The notes below the pieces were generated by a model. It made no database searches. It saw only the letters and a list, made by a program, of their open reading frames with translations, and was not told the DNA's origin. The translations under genes and the position numbers were made by a program. Below are positions 55,287 through 63,060 of a stretch of 64,000 nucleotides of DNA, in pieces. Position 1 is the first letter of the stretch, and the number at the start of each line of letters is the position of its first letter. The DNA is from Thermopolyspora sp040678635 (GTDB lineage Bacteria; Actinomycetota; Actinomycetes; Streptosporangiales; Streptosporangiaceae): the NCBI RefSeq assembly GCF_040678635.1, contig NZ_JBFATZ010000014.1:62001-126000 (forward strand), in the 5' to 3' direction.

Positions 55287-56663
55287 CTACTCCAGATCGG
55301 CGCGCGGGTCGTTCGGGCGGGGGACGCCCGCCTCCGGGATCCCGCGCTCGGGGACGTCGGCCCGCGACACCGCCTCGGGGGCCATCGGGTCCAGGTTGAA
55401 CAGCTCGCGCAGCGCCTGGGCGTACTGGTCGCCGCCCGGGGAGGCCGCCAGCCGCTTGACCCGCACGGTGGGCTCGTGCAGCAGCTTGTCGACGACCCGC
55501 CGCACCGTCTGGGCGACCTCGTCGCGCACGCGCCCGTCCATCTCGGGCAGCCGGGCGGCGAGCCGCCCGAGCTCGGCGTCCACGACCCCGGCCGCCTTGC
55601 TCCGCAGCGCGACCACCGTCGGGGTCACGCGGGCGGCCCGCGCCGCCTCGAGGAAGGCGGTCACCTCGTCGGCGACGAGGCGCTCGGCCGCCGCGATCGC
55701 GGCGCCGCGCCCGCCGTCCCGACCGGCCGAGCCGACGCCGGCCTCCTGCATCGACTCCAGATCGACGAGGGTGACGCCGGGCAGCAGCCGTACCGCCGGG
55801 TCGATGTCGTGCGGCAGCGCGAGGTCGAGCAGGAACAGCGGCCGGTCGGGGACGCGCCCGCGCACGGCCGCGCTCACCATGTCGACGGTGACCACCAGGG
55901 TGCCCGCGCCGGTGCACGAGACGACCAGGTCGGCGTCGGCGAGCTCGCCGGCCACGTCGGCGAACTCGACCGCCCGGCCGCCGACCGACTGGGCGAGTTG
56001 CAGGGCCCGGTCGTAGGTCCGGTTGGCGATCACGATGTCGGTCACCCCGGCCCGCACCAGGGTCGCGGCGGTGAGGGCGCTCATCGACCCGGCGCCGACG
56101 ACGAGGGCGTGCCGTCCGGCGAGCGGGGCGGCGAGCACCTTCTCCGCGAGGTCGAGGCCGACGCCGATGAGGGAGGCGCCCGCCCGGTCGATGCCGGTCT
56201 CGGTGTGCGCGCGTTTGCCCACCCGCAGGGCGTACTGGGCGAGCTCGTTGAGGGTAGTGCCGACCGTGCCCTCCTGCTGGCCGAGCCGCAGGGCCTGGCG
56301 GACCTGGCCGAGGATCTGCGCCTCGCCCACCACCATCGAGTCCAGGCCGCAGGCGACCGTGAACAGGTGCTGGACGGCGCTGTCCTCGTAGTGCACGTAC
56401 AGGTGCCGGGTGAGCTGCTCCTGCGGCACCCCCGAGTACCTGCTGAGCAGGTCGGTCACGGCGCACACGCCGCCGTGAAAGCGTTCCACGTCGGTGTAGA
56501 CCTCCACCCGGTTGCAGGTGGAGATCACCATCGTCTCGGCGACGTGCTCGTCCTGCTGCACGTCGTGTATGAGCTTCTTCAGCGCGTCCCCGGCGACCGC
56601 CACCTTCTCCAGCAGCGCCACCGGGGCCGTGCGATGACTGATTCCCACCACCAGCACGCTCAC
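55287..56663 (-). CDS. hemA: Glutamyl-tRNA reductase
   Basis: First committed step of C5 haem synthesis, 458 residues. Cys50 in VISTCNRVEVYT is the catalytic nucleophile, and VVGISHRTAPVALLEK, VACGLDSMVVGEAQILGQVR, the NADPH fold VVGAGSMSALTAATL and the ALP helix LDLALPHDIDPAV are all present. The C-terminal dimerisation helices are followed by about 25 extra residues. GGAGGAGACGCC precedes the GTG, almost the same ribosome site as hemC. A 277-base gap to hemC contains no gene. Confidence 0.96.
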   Translation of the reverse strand: MSVLVVGISHRTAPVALLEKVAVAGDALKKLIHDVQQDEHVAETMVISTCNRVEVYTDVERFHGGVCAVTDLLSRYSGVPQEQLTRHLYVHYEDSAVQHLFTVACGLDSMVVGEAQILGQVRQALRLGQQEGTVGTTLNELAQYALRVGKRAHTETGIDRAGASLIGVGLDLAEKVLAAPLAGRHALVVGAGSMSALTAATLVRAGVTDIVIANRTYDRALQLAQSVGGRAVEFADVAGELADADLVVSCTGAGTLVVTVDMVSAAVRGRVPDRPLFLLDLALPHDIDPAVRLLPGVTLVDLESMQEAGVGSAGRDGGRGAAIAAAERLVADEVTAFLEAARAARVTPTVVALRSKAAGVVDAELGRLAARLPEMDGRVRDEVAQTVRRVVDKLLHEPTVRVKRLAASPGGDQYAQALRELFNLDPMAPEAVSRADVPERGIPEAGVPRPNDPRADLE

Positions 56664-56801
56664 GGCGTCTCCTCCGTCACCGCCGCGGCCGTGCGGTCGT
56701 GCCTGCCGGCGCGTCGCCTAGCCTCGCTCACTTCGCCCCACTCACTGCGTTCGCCTCCATACGACCGTGTCGCGGTGACGTGCCCGCTTTGGTCGGCCCG
56801 C

Positions 56802-57584
56802 TCATCGCGTCGCCCTCCGCGGCGCTTCGCCGAGCCCGCTCTTCTCATGTCCAGTCTGCTCGCGTCCGCTCATCACGCGTCCGCTCAGCATGTCCATTTC
56901 GGTCCATCCGTCCTCCGACGCCGCGCCCTCGCGCTCGGCCTTGCGCTGCTCGTGGAAGGCGAGGATCTGCAGCTCGATCGAGAGGTCGACCTTGCGCACG
57001 TCCACGTTCTCCGGAACCGAGAGCACGACCGGGGCGAAGTTGAGGATGCTGGTGACGCCGGCGTCGATCACCCGGTCGCAGACCTGCTGGGCGGCCGGGG
57101 CCGGGGTGGCCAGCACGACGATGGAGACACCGCGCCTCTTGATCACCGCCTCCAGGTCGTCGATGTGCTCGACGACCAGGCCGGCGATGCGGTCGCCGAC
57201 CACCTCCGGGTCGGCGTCCACCAGGGCGGCGACGCGGAACCCGCGGGAGACGAACCCGCCGTAGTTCGCCAGCGCGCGGCCGAGGTTGCCGACCCCGACG
57301 ATGGCGATCGCCCAGTCCTGGGTGAGGCCCAGCTCGCGAGAGATCTGGTAGATCAGGTACTGCACGTCGTAACCGACGCCGCGGGTGCCGTACGAGCCCA
57401 GGTGGGACAGGTCCTTGCGGAGCTTGGCGGAGTTCACGCCGGCGGCCACCGCGAGGTCCTCCGAGCTGACCGTCGCCGTCCCGCGCTCGGCCAGGCCGTT
57501 GAGCGCGCGCAGGTACAACGGCAGCCGGGCGACGGTCGCATCCGGGATGCCACGGTCGCGCGGTTGCGGGGTTCGGCGTGTCAC
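56802..57584 (-). CDS. rex: Redox-sensing transcriptional repressor Rex
   Basis: NADH/NAD+-responsive repressor of 260 residues. The winged helix (VARLPLYLRALNGL, then SSEDLAVAAGVNSAKLRKDLSHLGSYGTRG in two parts) precedes a Rossmann NADH site AIVGVGNLGRALANYGGF. The domain-swapped helix ILAFHEQRKAERE is followed by a short disordered tail. The GTG start at 57584 gives the family N-terminus. It heads the rex-hemACD order known from Streptomyces and has its own operator upstream. Confidence 0.95.
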   Translation of the reverse strand: MTRRTPQPRDRGIPDATVARLPLYLRALNGLAERGTATVSSEDLAVAAGVNSAKLRKDLSHLGSYGTRGVGYDVQYLIYQISRELGLTQDWAIAIVGVGNLGRALANYGGFVSRGFRVAALVDADPEVVGDRIAGLVVEHIDDLEAVIKRRGVSIVVLATPAPAAQQVCDRVIDAGVTSILNFAPVVLSVPENVDVRKVDLSIELQILAFHEQRKAEREGAASEDGWTEMDMLSGRVMSGREQTGHEKSGLGEAPRRATR

Positions 57585-57683
57585 TTGCCGGAGCTCCTGG
57601 GGGACGGGCGGCCGGTGCGCCCCGGCCGCTCTCGCGGATGCGACGGATGTCGAGGTGAAGGCGCAGACATCCAGGTTAGTCCC

Positions 57684-57703
57684 TTTGTGAAGGGACGCAC
57701 AAA
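57684..57703 (-). promoter_or_regulatory. Rex operator in the rex-hemACD promoter
   Basis: TTTGTG and CACAAA arms flank AAGGGACG, matching the outer bases of the Rex consensus TTGTGAAnnnnTTCACAA; one inner base differs on the right. On the minus strand TTGTGC, an 18-base spacer and TAACCT could be the promoter boxes, so the operator covers the -35 and the spacer. This implies autoregulation. Confidence 0.8.
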
Positions 57704-57808
57704 GTGACTGCACCTGTCCTCACCGTCCTGGAGGATGTCACCTCAAGGGTCCCAGGCGTGCCCGCCGGTCGCGCGCGCGGCCGGCGCCAACCCCCGTACG
57801 CTTGGCCT

Positions 57809-58057
57809 ATGGCGTCCCGCGAGCATCACATCACCCTGTACGGCAAGCCCGGCTGCCACCTGTGCGACGACGCCCGCGCGATCATCGAGCGGGTCGCGGG
57901 CGAACTCGGCGTTACTTGGGAGGAACGCGACATAACGGCCAATGAGGACGATTACGCCAAGTACTGGGAGATGATCCCGGTCACCTTCATCGACGGCGTC
58001 CAGCACGATTTCTGGCGCGTCGACGAGGCCCGCCTGCGCGCCGCCCTCACCGCCTGA
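57809..58057 (+). CDS. Glutaredoxin-like small redox protein
   Basis: An 82-residue thioredoxin-fold protein (ITLYGKPGCHLCDDARAIIERV, then WEERDITANEDDYAKYWEMIPVTFI with cis-Pro and VDEARLRAALTA). The active site is CHLC. The family (glutaredoxin 2-like) is common beside rex in actinobacteria. The ATG at 57809 is preceded by TACGCT, which fits a leaderless transcript; in-frame sequence further upstream is unlike the fold. It diverges from rex. Confidence 0.85.
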   Translation: MASREHHITLYGKPGCHLCDDARAIIERVAGELGVTWEERDITANEDDYAKYWEMIPVTFIDGVQHDFWRVDEARLRAALTA

Positions 58058-58114
58058 GGGATCTGCGGGCGGCCCTCCCCCGCCGCCGCGGCGTCCGTGA
58101 TCCCCGGAAGATCG

Positions 58115-59941
58115 TCAGATGCGGAAGGCGGTGGGGAGGGGCGCCACCTTGGCGCTGTTGACGTTGAGTTCGATGACGTTGGCGGCCAGCACGTGGGCGA
58201 CCCGCTGGCTGGCGAAGCGCGCCATGTGGGGCTGGCGCTGGTGCTCGTGGTAGGCGACCTCGTCGCGGTAGAGCTCGTACACGATCCGCTGCAGCGGCGC
58301 GGACTTGACCGAGTGGCAGACGAAGATCAACGTGTCGGGCTCGCTGCGCTTGACCGCCTCGATGGTCTCGGCGGCGAGCCGGTCAAACGCCTCGCCGGAG
58401 CCGTCCATCAGGGTGAACACGGTGAGCAGGCCGTAGATCCCAGGGGCGATCCCGCCGTCCATCGGGTCCGGGGTCGGGGCCGGGGCGACATCCCGGGCCA
58501 TGTCCCGTACGTCCCGTGCGGCAAGATCGGCGGCCGCCTCCCGCGCGGCGAGATCGGCCGGGGTGAACAGCGCGCCGGTGGCGGGCATGTCGATGTCCGG
58601 GCCGACCGGTCCCATGGGCCCCACCGGGCCTTTCGGGCCCGTCGGCGCGGCGTGGCGGGCGCCGTTGGGCGGGGTGACGGCCATGTCGGGCGGCGGGGGG
58701 ACGGGGGACATCATGCCGCCTGTCGAGGGGCCGGTGAACGGGCCTGACCGCATCCGCGCGGCGTAGTCGACCTCGCCGGTCTCCCCCGCCCGGTACTCGG
58801 CGACCAGGTCGCCCAGACCGGAACGGCGCGGCGGGGGGCCTCCGGGCCCGCCCGGAACGCCGCCCGGACCCGCCGGGCCGCCGGGACCCGCGTGCGCGCC
58901 CTGAAGGCCCGCGGGGCCCTGCGCGCCCGCGAACGGCCCGCCCGCGACGGGTTGCCGTGGCTGTTCGAAGAAGCCGCGTTCGGTCGGGGCACCCACCGGC
59001 GACGGCGGCGCGGCGGGGTGCCCGAACGGTCCGGCGGGCTCGGCCGTACCCGGGGGCCCGAAGCCGCGTTCCGGTCCGCCCACGGGCCGCGCGCCGGGCG
59101 GGCCGCCGGGACGGCGCTCGCGGGCCGCGTCGGGGGACTCGCCCAGTCCCTGCTCGAAGGACCGCGCGGGTTCGTCCCGCCGTCCGCGGCGCTGCGGGGG
59201 CTCCATCGGCCACTCCTCGTCCTCGTCGTCGTCTTCCTCGTCCTCGTACGGCGCCAGCGGACGGGCGACGACGTACCAGACCGCCCCGGCGGCGGCGGTG
59301 AACACCAGCGCGCTGGCGATGCCGGGCACCGGAAACCGTATCGAAGCCTCCAGCCCGATGCCGACGGGAACCAGCACCACCAGGGCGTGCATGTTGTCGG
59401 CGTCGAGATCGTCGCCCTTGCGCCAGCGCAGCAGGGAGACGATCAGGGCGATCAGCAGGATGAGCAGGACGATGCCGTGCGTGCCGGTGATCAGGTACTT
59501 GGGCAGGACATCCCAGTGCTCTTCGCCCAGGGGCAGCGTCTTGTCCATCGTGCCGGCCCCCTTGACCGGGTCGAGCACGAGGATCACGCTCGCGACGATC
59601 GTGAAGGCGATGCCGAACAGCCAGGTGACGAACTTGGCCGGTACCTTGAGGGCCAGGAGCTGGACCACGCCGAGGGCGAGCCACAGCGGGGCGAGCAGCG
59701 CGCCGGTGAGCTGATGGATCCGGAAGGTCACCGTGCCGAAGCCGACCAGGTGCCCGGTGGCGATCACGCCCAGCGAGACGCAGAGCGCCGCCGTCGACAC
59801 CGCCCATGCGATGAGCCAACCCTCGCGATCGTCCCGGACGCGCCCGATCAGGACGCCGGTGGTGATCGCCGCGAGCAGGGCGCCGGCGAACGCGGTGACA
59901 GCGACGAGAACTTCCATGGTGGGACCAATGCTGCCGGACAT
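58115..59941 (-). CDS. Seven-helix membrane protein with C-terminal ABM-like domain
   Basis: A 608-residue protein. The first 240 residues hold about seven transmembrane helices (VLVAVTAFAGALLAAITTGV, LLILLIALIVSLLRW and ALVFTAAAGAVWYVVARPL among them). An acidic stretch (YEDEEDDDEDEEW) and about 230 residues of Gly/Pro-rich, collagen-like linker follow. The last 100 residues (YGLLTVFTLMDGSGEAFDRL to ELYRDEVAYHEHQRQPHMARF) are an antibiotic biosynthesis monooxygenase-like ferredoxin fold. This mixture is unusual. The start is uncertain: ATG at 59941 or 59917 gives the same first helix; neither has a strong ribosome site. The role is unknown. Confidence 0.75.
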   Translation of the reverse strand: MSGSIGPTMEVLVAVTAFAGALLAAITTGVLIGRVRDDREGWLIAWAVSTAALCVSLGVIATGHLVGFGTVTFRIHQLTGALLAPLWLALGVVQLLALKVPAKFVTWLFGIAFTIVASVILVLDPVKGAGTMDKTLPLGEEHWDVLPKYLITGTHGIVLLILLIALIVSLLRWRKGDDLDADNMHALVVLVPVGIGLEASIRFPVPGIASALVFTAAAGAVWYVVARPLAPYEDEEDDDEDEEWPMEPPQRRGRRDEPARSFEQGLGESPDAARERRPGGPPGARPVGGPERGFGPPGTAEPAGPFGHPAAPPSPVGAPTERGFFEQPRQPVAGGPFAGAQGPAGLQGAHAGPGGPAGPGGVPGGPGGPPPRRSGLGDLVAEYRAGETGEVDYAARMRSGPFTGPSTGGMMSPVPPPPDMAVTPPNGARHAAPTGPKGPVGPMGPVGPDIDMPATGALFTPADLAAREAAADLAARDVRDMARDVAPAPTPDPMDGGIAPGIYGLLTVFTLMDGSGEAFDRLAAETIEAVKRSEPDTLIFVCHSVKSAPLQRIVYELYRDEVAYHEHQRQPHMARFASQRVAHVLAANVIELNVNSAKVAPLPTAFRI

Positions 59942-60116
59942 TACCGCCCAACCGGTAGCCGATGTCCGGACTCGTGACGGTGAAACCGGTGCCGGTGGCG
60001 GGCCGGCGGGGCGTCGGGCCACGCCGCCGAGCACGCGAATCCCCCGATGGGACCCGATGGGAACGGTCCTTCGCATGGTCACGGTTGGGCGAAGCCCAGA
60101 TAACGGGAGAAGTAGA

Positions 60117-60145
60117 TTGTGTTATTTAGTGAAGGTTCCTAGAGT
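60117..60145 (+). promoter_or_regulatory. Promoter of the ECF sigma factor gene
   Basis: TTGTGT (60117-60122), 17 bases and TAGAGT (60140-60145) form a vegetative-type promoter. Transcription would begin near 60152, leaving a leader of about 32 bases before the ATG at 60184. Confidence 0.6.
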
Positions 60146-60183
60146 AAGCCAACGCCGTTTCCCCTTCCCCCACGGGATACCGG

Positions 60184-60840
60184 ATGTCGAACACATGGCC
60201 GTTCGCCGGGCTGGCACCTCCCGCACATGGAGTGGTCACACCCGTACGAAACGGCAAAAGATCCTCGCGTGATCATGCATCACCCGACGTCAGCAGGCTG
60301 CGCATCCTCGTCCTTCGCGCCAAGACAGGCGACGCGGAGGCCTTCGGCGCGCTCTACGACCGCTACCTGGACCTGGTGTACCGGTACGTCTACTTCCGCG
60401 TCGGCTCGCACACGCTCGCCGAGGATCTGACGAGTGAAACGTTCCTGCGGGCCCTGCGCGGCATCGCCGACTTCACCTGGCAGGGCCGCGACTTCGGCGC
60501 GTGGCTGGTCACGATCGCCCGCAACCTGGTCACCGACCACTTCAAATCCGGCCGCTACCGTCTGGAGGTGACCACCGCGGAGGTGCTCGACACCCCACTG
60601 GACGGGCCGCACATCCCGGAGAACGCCGTGGTCAACAACATGATCACCGAACGGGTGCTGCGGGCGGTGCGGGAGCTCGGGCCCGATCAGCAGGAGTGCG
60701 TCATGCTGCGCTTCCTGCACGGCATGACGCTCGCCGAGACCGCCCTGATCATGGGCAAGAACAGCGGCGCCATCAAGGCGCTGCAGTTCCGCGCCACCCG
60801 CGCCCTCGCCCGCGCGCTGCCACGGGAGCTGCACCTGTGA
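60184..60840 (+). CDS. ECF sigma factor, BldN-like
   Basis: An RNA polymerase sigma factor of 218 residues. Region 2 reads EAFGALYDRYLDLVYRYVYF, then DLTSETFLRALRGIADFTWQG and GAWLVTIARNLVTDHFKSGRY. Region 4 is LGPDQQECVMLRFLHGMTLAE, then KNSGAIKALQFRATRALAR. These are the signatures of the developmental BldN group (whose N-terminus is processed in Streptomyces). The N-terminal extension of about 38 residues here is shorter than in BldN. The anti-sigma-like gene follows after 92 bases. Confidence 0.92.
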   Translation: MSNTWPFAGLAPPAHGVVTPVRNGKRSSRDHASPDVSRLRILVLRAKTGDAEAFGALYDRYLDLVYRYVYFRVGSHTLAEDLTSETFLRALRGIADFTWQGRDFGAWLVTIARNLVTDHFKSGRYRLEVTTAEVLDTPLDGPHIPENAVVNNMITERVLRAVRELGPDQQECVMLRFLHGMTLAETALIMGKNSGAIKALQFRATRALARALPRELHL

Positions 60841-60932
60841 ATGTGAGGTGAGTGTCGTCCGGCACGTAACCCGCGGCGCGGCCCCTCGTTGGTTGTTGTG
60901 CGGGAAATCACCTTCCGGGGGCGGGAGCGTTC

Positions 60933-61829
60933 ATGGACGACAGGCGGCCTTCACGATGCGGGTTGGGCGGGCGCGGGAGCGCCCGGCACGCCCGCCGTGA
61001 CGCCTCCCACGACCCTGACCTCCAGGATCCCGCCTTCAAGGACCCAACCTTCCGGGACCCGACCTTCAAGGACCTCGCCTTCAAGGACCCGGCCGCCTCC
61101 GCTGCGCACGAGACGGCCGCCTCCGCCGTGCACGACCCGGCCGCCGGGCTCCCCGGCGCGTCCCGCGACGACCCGGCCGCCCGCATCATCGCCCGGCTCG
61201 CCGACATCGGCAGCCGGCTCGGCGCGCAGCCCCGCCAGGAGTTCCGCGCGCGGCTGCGGGAGAGCCTGCTCAGCGCGCACGAGAGCGGCCGGCAGGCCGC
61301 CGGGCGGCACGCCAGGCCCGCCGCCCGCGCCGCCGTGCCCCCGCCGCCCCCGATCCGGACGTCTTTGCTGGTACGGCTGCGCCCGGCCGTCCTCGTCCTC
61401 ACCTTGGTGGCCGTGACGCTCCTGACAAGCTGGGGCACGCACCGTGCGGTGCCCGGGGACATGCTCTACCCGCTCAAGCGGGGCGCGGAGTCGGCGCTGG
61501 TCAAGCTGAGCATCGACGCGACCTCCCGGGCCGAGCGGGAGCTGGCGACCGCGCGCAACCGGGCCGCGGAGGCCGCCAAGCTGGCCGAGGATCCGAAGGC
61601 CAAGAAGCTGCTGGACGCCACGATCGACGACATGGCGTCCTCGACCCGCTCGGCGCTCTCCACGCTCACGCGCGTGAAACCCCGCAACACCGGCAATAGC
61701 CGAAAAATCCGTCGCTTCGCCACTGAGCAGCGCAACGTGGTCGAACCAATACTTCCTTCGCTCAAGGGAAGCAGCAGGGAAAAGGCCAACGCCTACCTCC
61801 ACCTGATCCAGCGCTACGAGGCCCCCTAG
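60933..61829 (+). CDS. DUF5667 membrane protein, RsbN-like anti-sigma factor
   Basis: A 298-residue membrane-anchored protein beside the BldN-like sigma gene. The N-terminal part carries five DPxFKD-like pentapeptide repeats (residues 30-54). A sigma-binding-type helix pair (RIIARLADIGSRLGAQPRQE and FRARLRESLLSAH) comes next, then one transmembrane helix (VLVLTLVAVTLLTSWG) and the extracytoplasmic DUF5667 domain (RAVPGDMLYPLKRGAESALV). In Streptomyces, RsbN of this type holds BldN. GGGAG precedes the ATG. Confidence 0.85.
   Translation: MDDRRPSRCGLGGRGSARHARRDASHDPDLQDPAFKDPTFRDPTFKDLAFKDPAASAAHETAASAVHDPAAGLPGASRDDPAARIIARLADIGSRLGAQPRQEFRARLRESLLSAHESGRQAAGRHARPAARAAVPPPPPIRTSLLVRLRPAVLVLTLVAVTLLTSWGTHRAVPGDMLYPLKRGAESALVKLSIDATSRAERELATARNRAAEAAKLAEDPKAKKLLDATIDDMASSTRSALSTLTRVKPRNTGNSRKIRRFATEQRNVVEPILPSLKGSSREKANAYLHLIQRYEAP
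61020..61094 (+). repeat. Five 15-bp tandem units in the anti-sigma gene
   Basis: The units encode LQDPA, FKDPT, FRDPT, FKDLA and FKDPA in the cytosolic N-terminal part, ahead of the sigma-binding region. Confidence 0.85.
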
Positions 61830-61893
61830 CGGCAAGCGCCACGCTGCTGGCCGTACCGATTTCGGCTACCTAGGGCCGTTAAGCTGGATTGCC

Positions 61894-62760
61894 ATGAGAC
61901 GGCTATGGCGACGACGGGAACGCGCGGAGCTGGCGGGAGAGGTGGCGGCCGCCGCCGCCCGGCCGGTGCCCAGCGCCAACCCCGACCCGACCGCCGCCGC
62001 GTTCTTCGACGTGGACAACACGATGATGCAGGGCGCCTCCATCTACCACTTCGCGCGGGGGCTGGCGGCACGGGGACTGTTCACCACCAAGGACCTGCTG
62101 TTGTTCGCGCTCGGCCAAGCGATCTTCCGGATCCGGGGCAACGAGAACCCCGAGCACATCGCCAAGGCCAAGGAGACCGCGCTCGCCTTCGTCGCCGGCC
62201 TCAAGGTCGAGGACGTCATACGGCTCGGCGAGGAGATCTACGACGAGGAGATGGGCTCCCGCATCTGGTCCGGCACCCGCCAGCTCGCCCAGAACCACCT
62301 CGACGCCGGCGAACGCGTCTGGCTGGTCACCGCCACCCCCGTCGAGCTCGCCCAGGTGATCGCCCGGCGCCTCGGACTCACCGGCGCGCTCGGCACGGTC
62401 GCCGAGACCCGCGACGGCATCTACACCGGACGCCTCGTCGGCGACCTGCTGCACGGCCCGGCCAAGGCCGAGGCGGTGCGGGCACTCGCCCGGCACGAGG
62501 GCCTGGACCTGGCCCATTGCTCGGCCTACAGCGACTCGGCCAACGACCTGCCGATGCTGCGGCTGGTCGGCAACCCCGTCGCGATCAACCCCGACGCCGA
62601 GCTGCGCGAGGAGGCCAGGGCAAACGGCTGGGTGATCAAAGATTTCCGTTCCGGACGCAAGGCCACCATGGTCGGGCTGCCCATCGCCGCCGGTGTGGGC
62701 GCCCTCGCGGGCGGCATCGCGGCCGGCATCGCATTACGACGGCACTACCGCTCGGTCTGA
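61894..62760 (+). CDS. HAD-IB family phosphatase (SerB-like)
   Basis: A 288-residue HAD hydrolase. Motif I is AAAFFDVDNTMM (Asp39, Asp41), motif II WLVTATPVELA (Thr), and motifs III/IV YSDSANDLPML with the preceding Lys in HGPAKAEAV. The C-terminal hydrophobic segment PIAAGVGALAGGIAAGIAL suggests membrane attachment. The substrate may be phosphoserine or another small phosphate. TAAGCT lies 8 bases before the ATG, suggesting a near-leaderless mRNA. Confidence 0.9.
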   Translation: MRRLWRRRERAELAGEVAAAAARPVPSANPDPTAAAFFDVDNTMMQGASIYHFARGLAARGLFTTKDLLLFALGQAIFRIRGNENPEHIAKAKETALAFVAGLKVEDVIRLGEEIYDEEMGSRIWSGTRQLAQNHLDAGERVWLVTATPVELAQVIARRLGLTGALGTVAETRDGIYTGRLVGDLLHGPAKAEAVRALARHEGLDLAHCSAYSDSANDLPMLRLVGNPVAINPDAELREEARANGWVIKDFRSGRKATMVGLPIAAGVGALAGGIAAGIALRRHYRSV

Positions 62761-62808
62761 TCGCTACCGGTCGGCGACGCGGGCCCTCGGGCGGGACTCA
62801 CCACCCCT

Positions 62809-63060
62809 GATCCCGGCAATCCAGCAGGTTAACCGCACAGCGCCCGGGCGTCGGGACTCGCCAGGGCTAGGCCTAATCCCGGCGGTCAAGCAGGAAGCCG
62901 ACGCAACCCCGACCACCGCGTCACGACGTCACCGCCGCTGAGCCCGGTCCCCGCGTCGAGCAGGAGGCGGGCAACGCGGGCCAATCGCGTCAGAACATCA
63001 CCGCTGTCGAGCCCGATCCCGGCAATCCAGCAGGAAACCGCGCAGCGCCCGGTTCACCAC
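62809..63060. repeat. Four degenerate tandem copies of about 69 bp overlapping the hydrolase 3' end
   Basis: A segment with the core ATCCCGGCAATCCAGCAGG recurs, with changes, at about 62809, 62875, 62946 and 63015. The last copy is the 3' end of the hydrolase-like gene, so the other three are decayed duplicates of it in the intergenic gap. Copies 1 and 4 are the most alike. Confidence 0.7.

Noticed and set aside
51801..57707. A 1968-residue open frame on the plus strand across the haem genes
   Set aside because: It is antisense to hemB, hemD, hemC, hemA and rex, all recognised proteins. Long antisense frames arise because GC-rich codon bias removes stops.
57704..57808. Upstream extension of the glutaredoxin-like protein
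   Set aside because: The extra 35 residues are unlike the thioredoxin fold and overlap the rex control region; the ATG at 57809 fits better.
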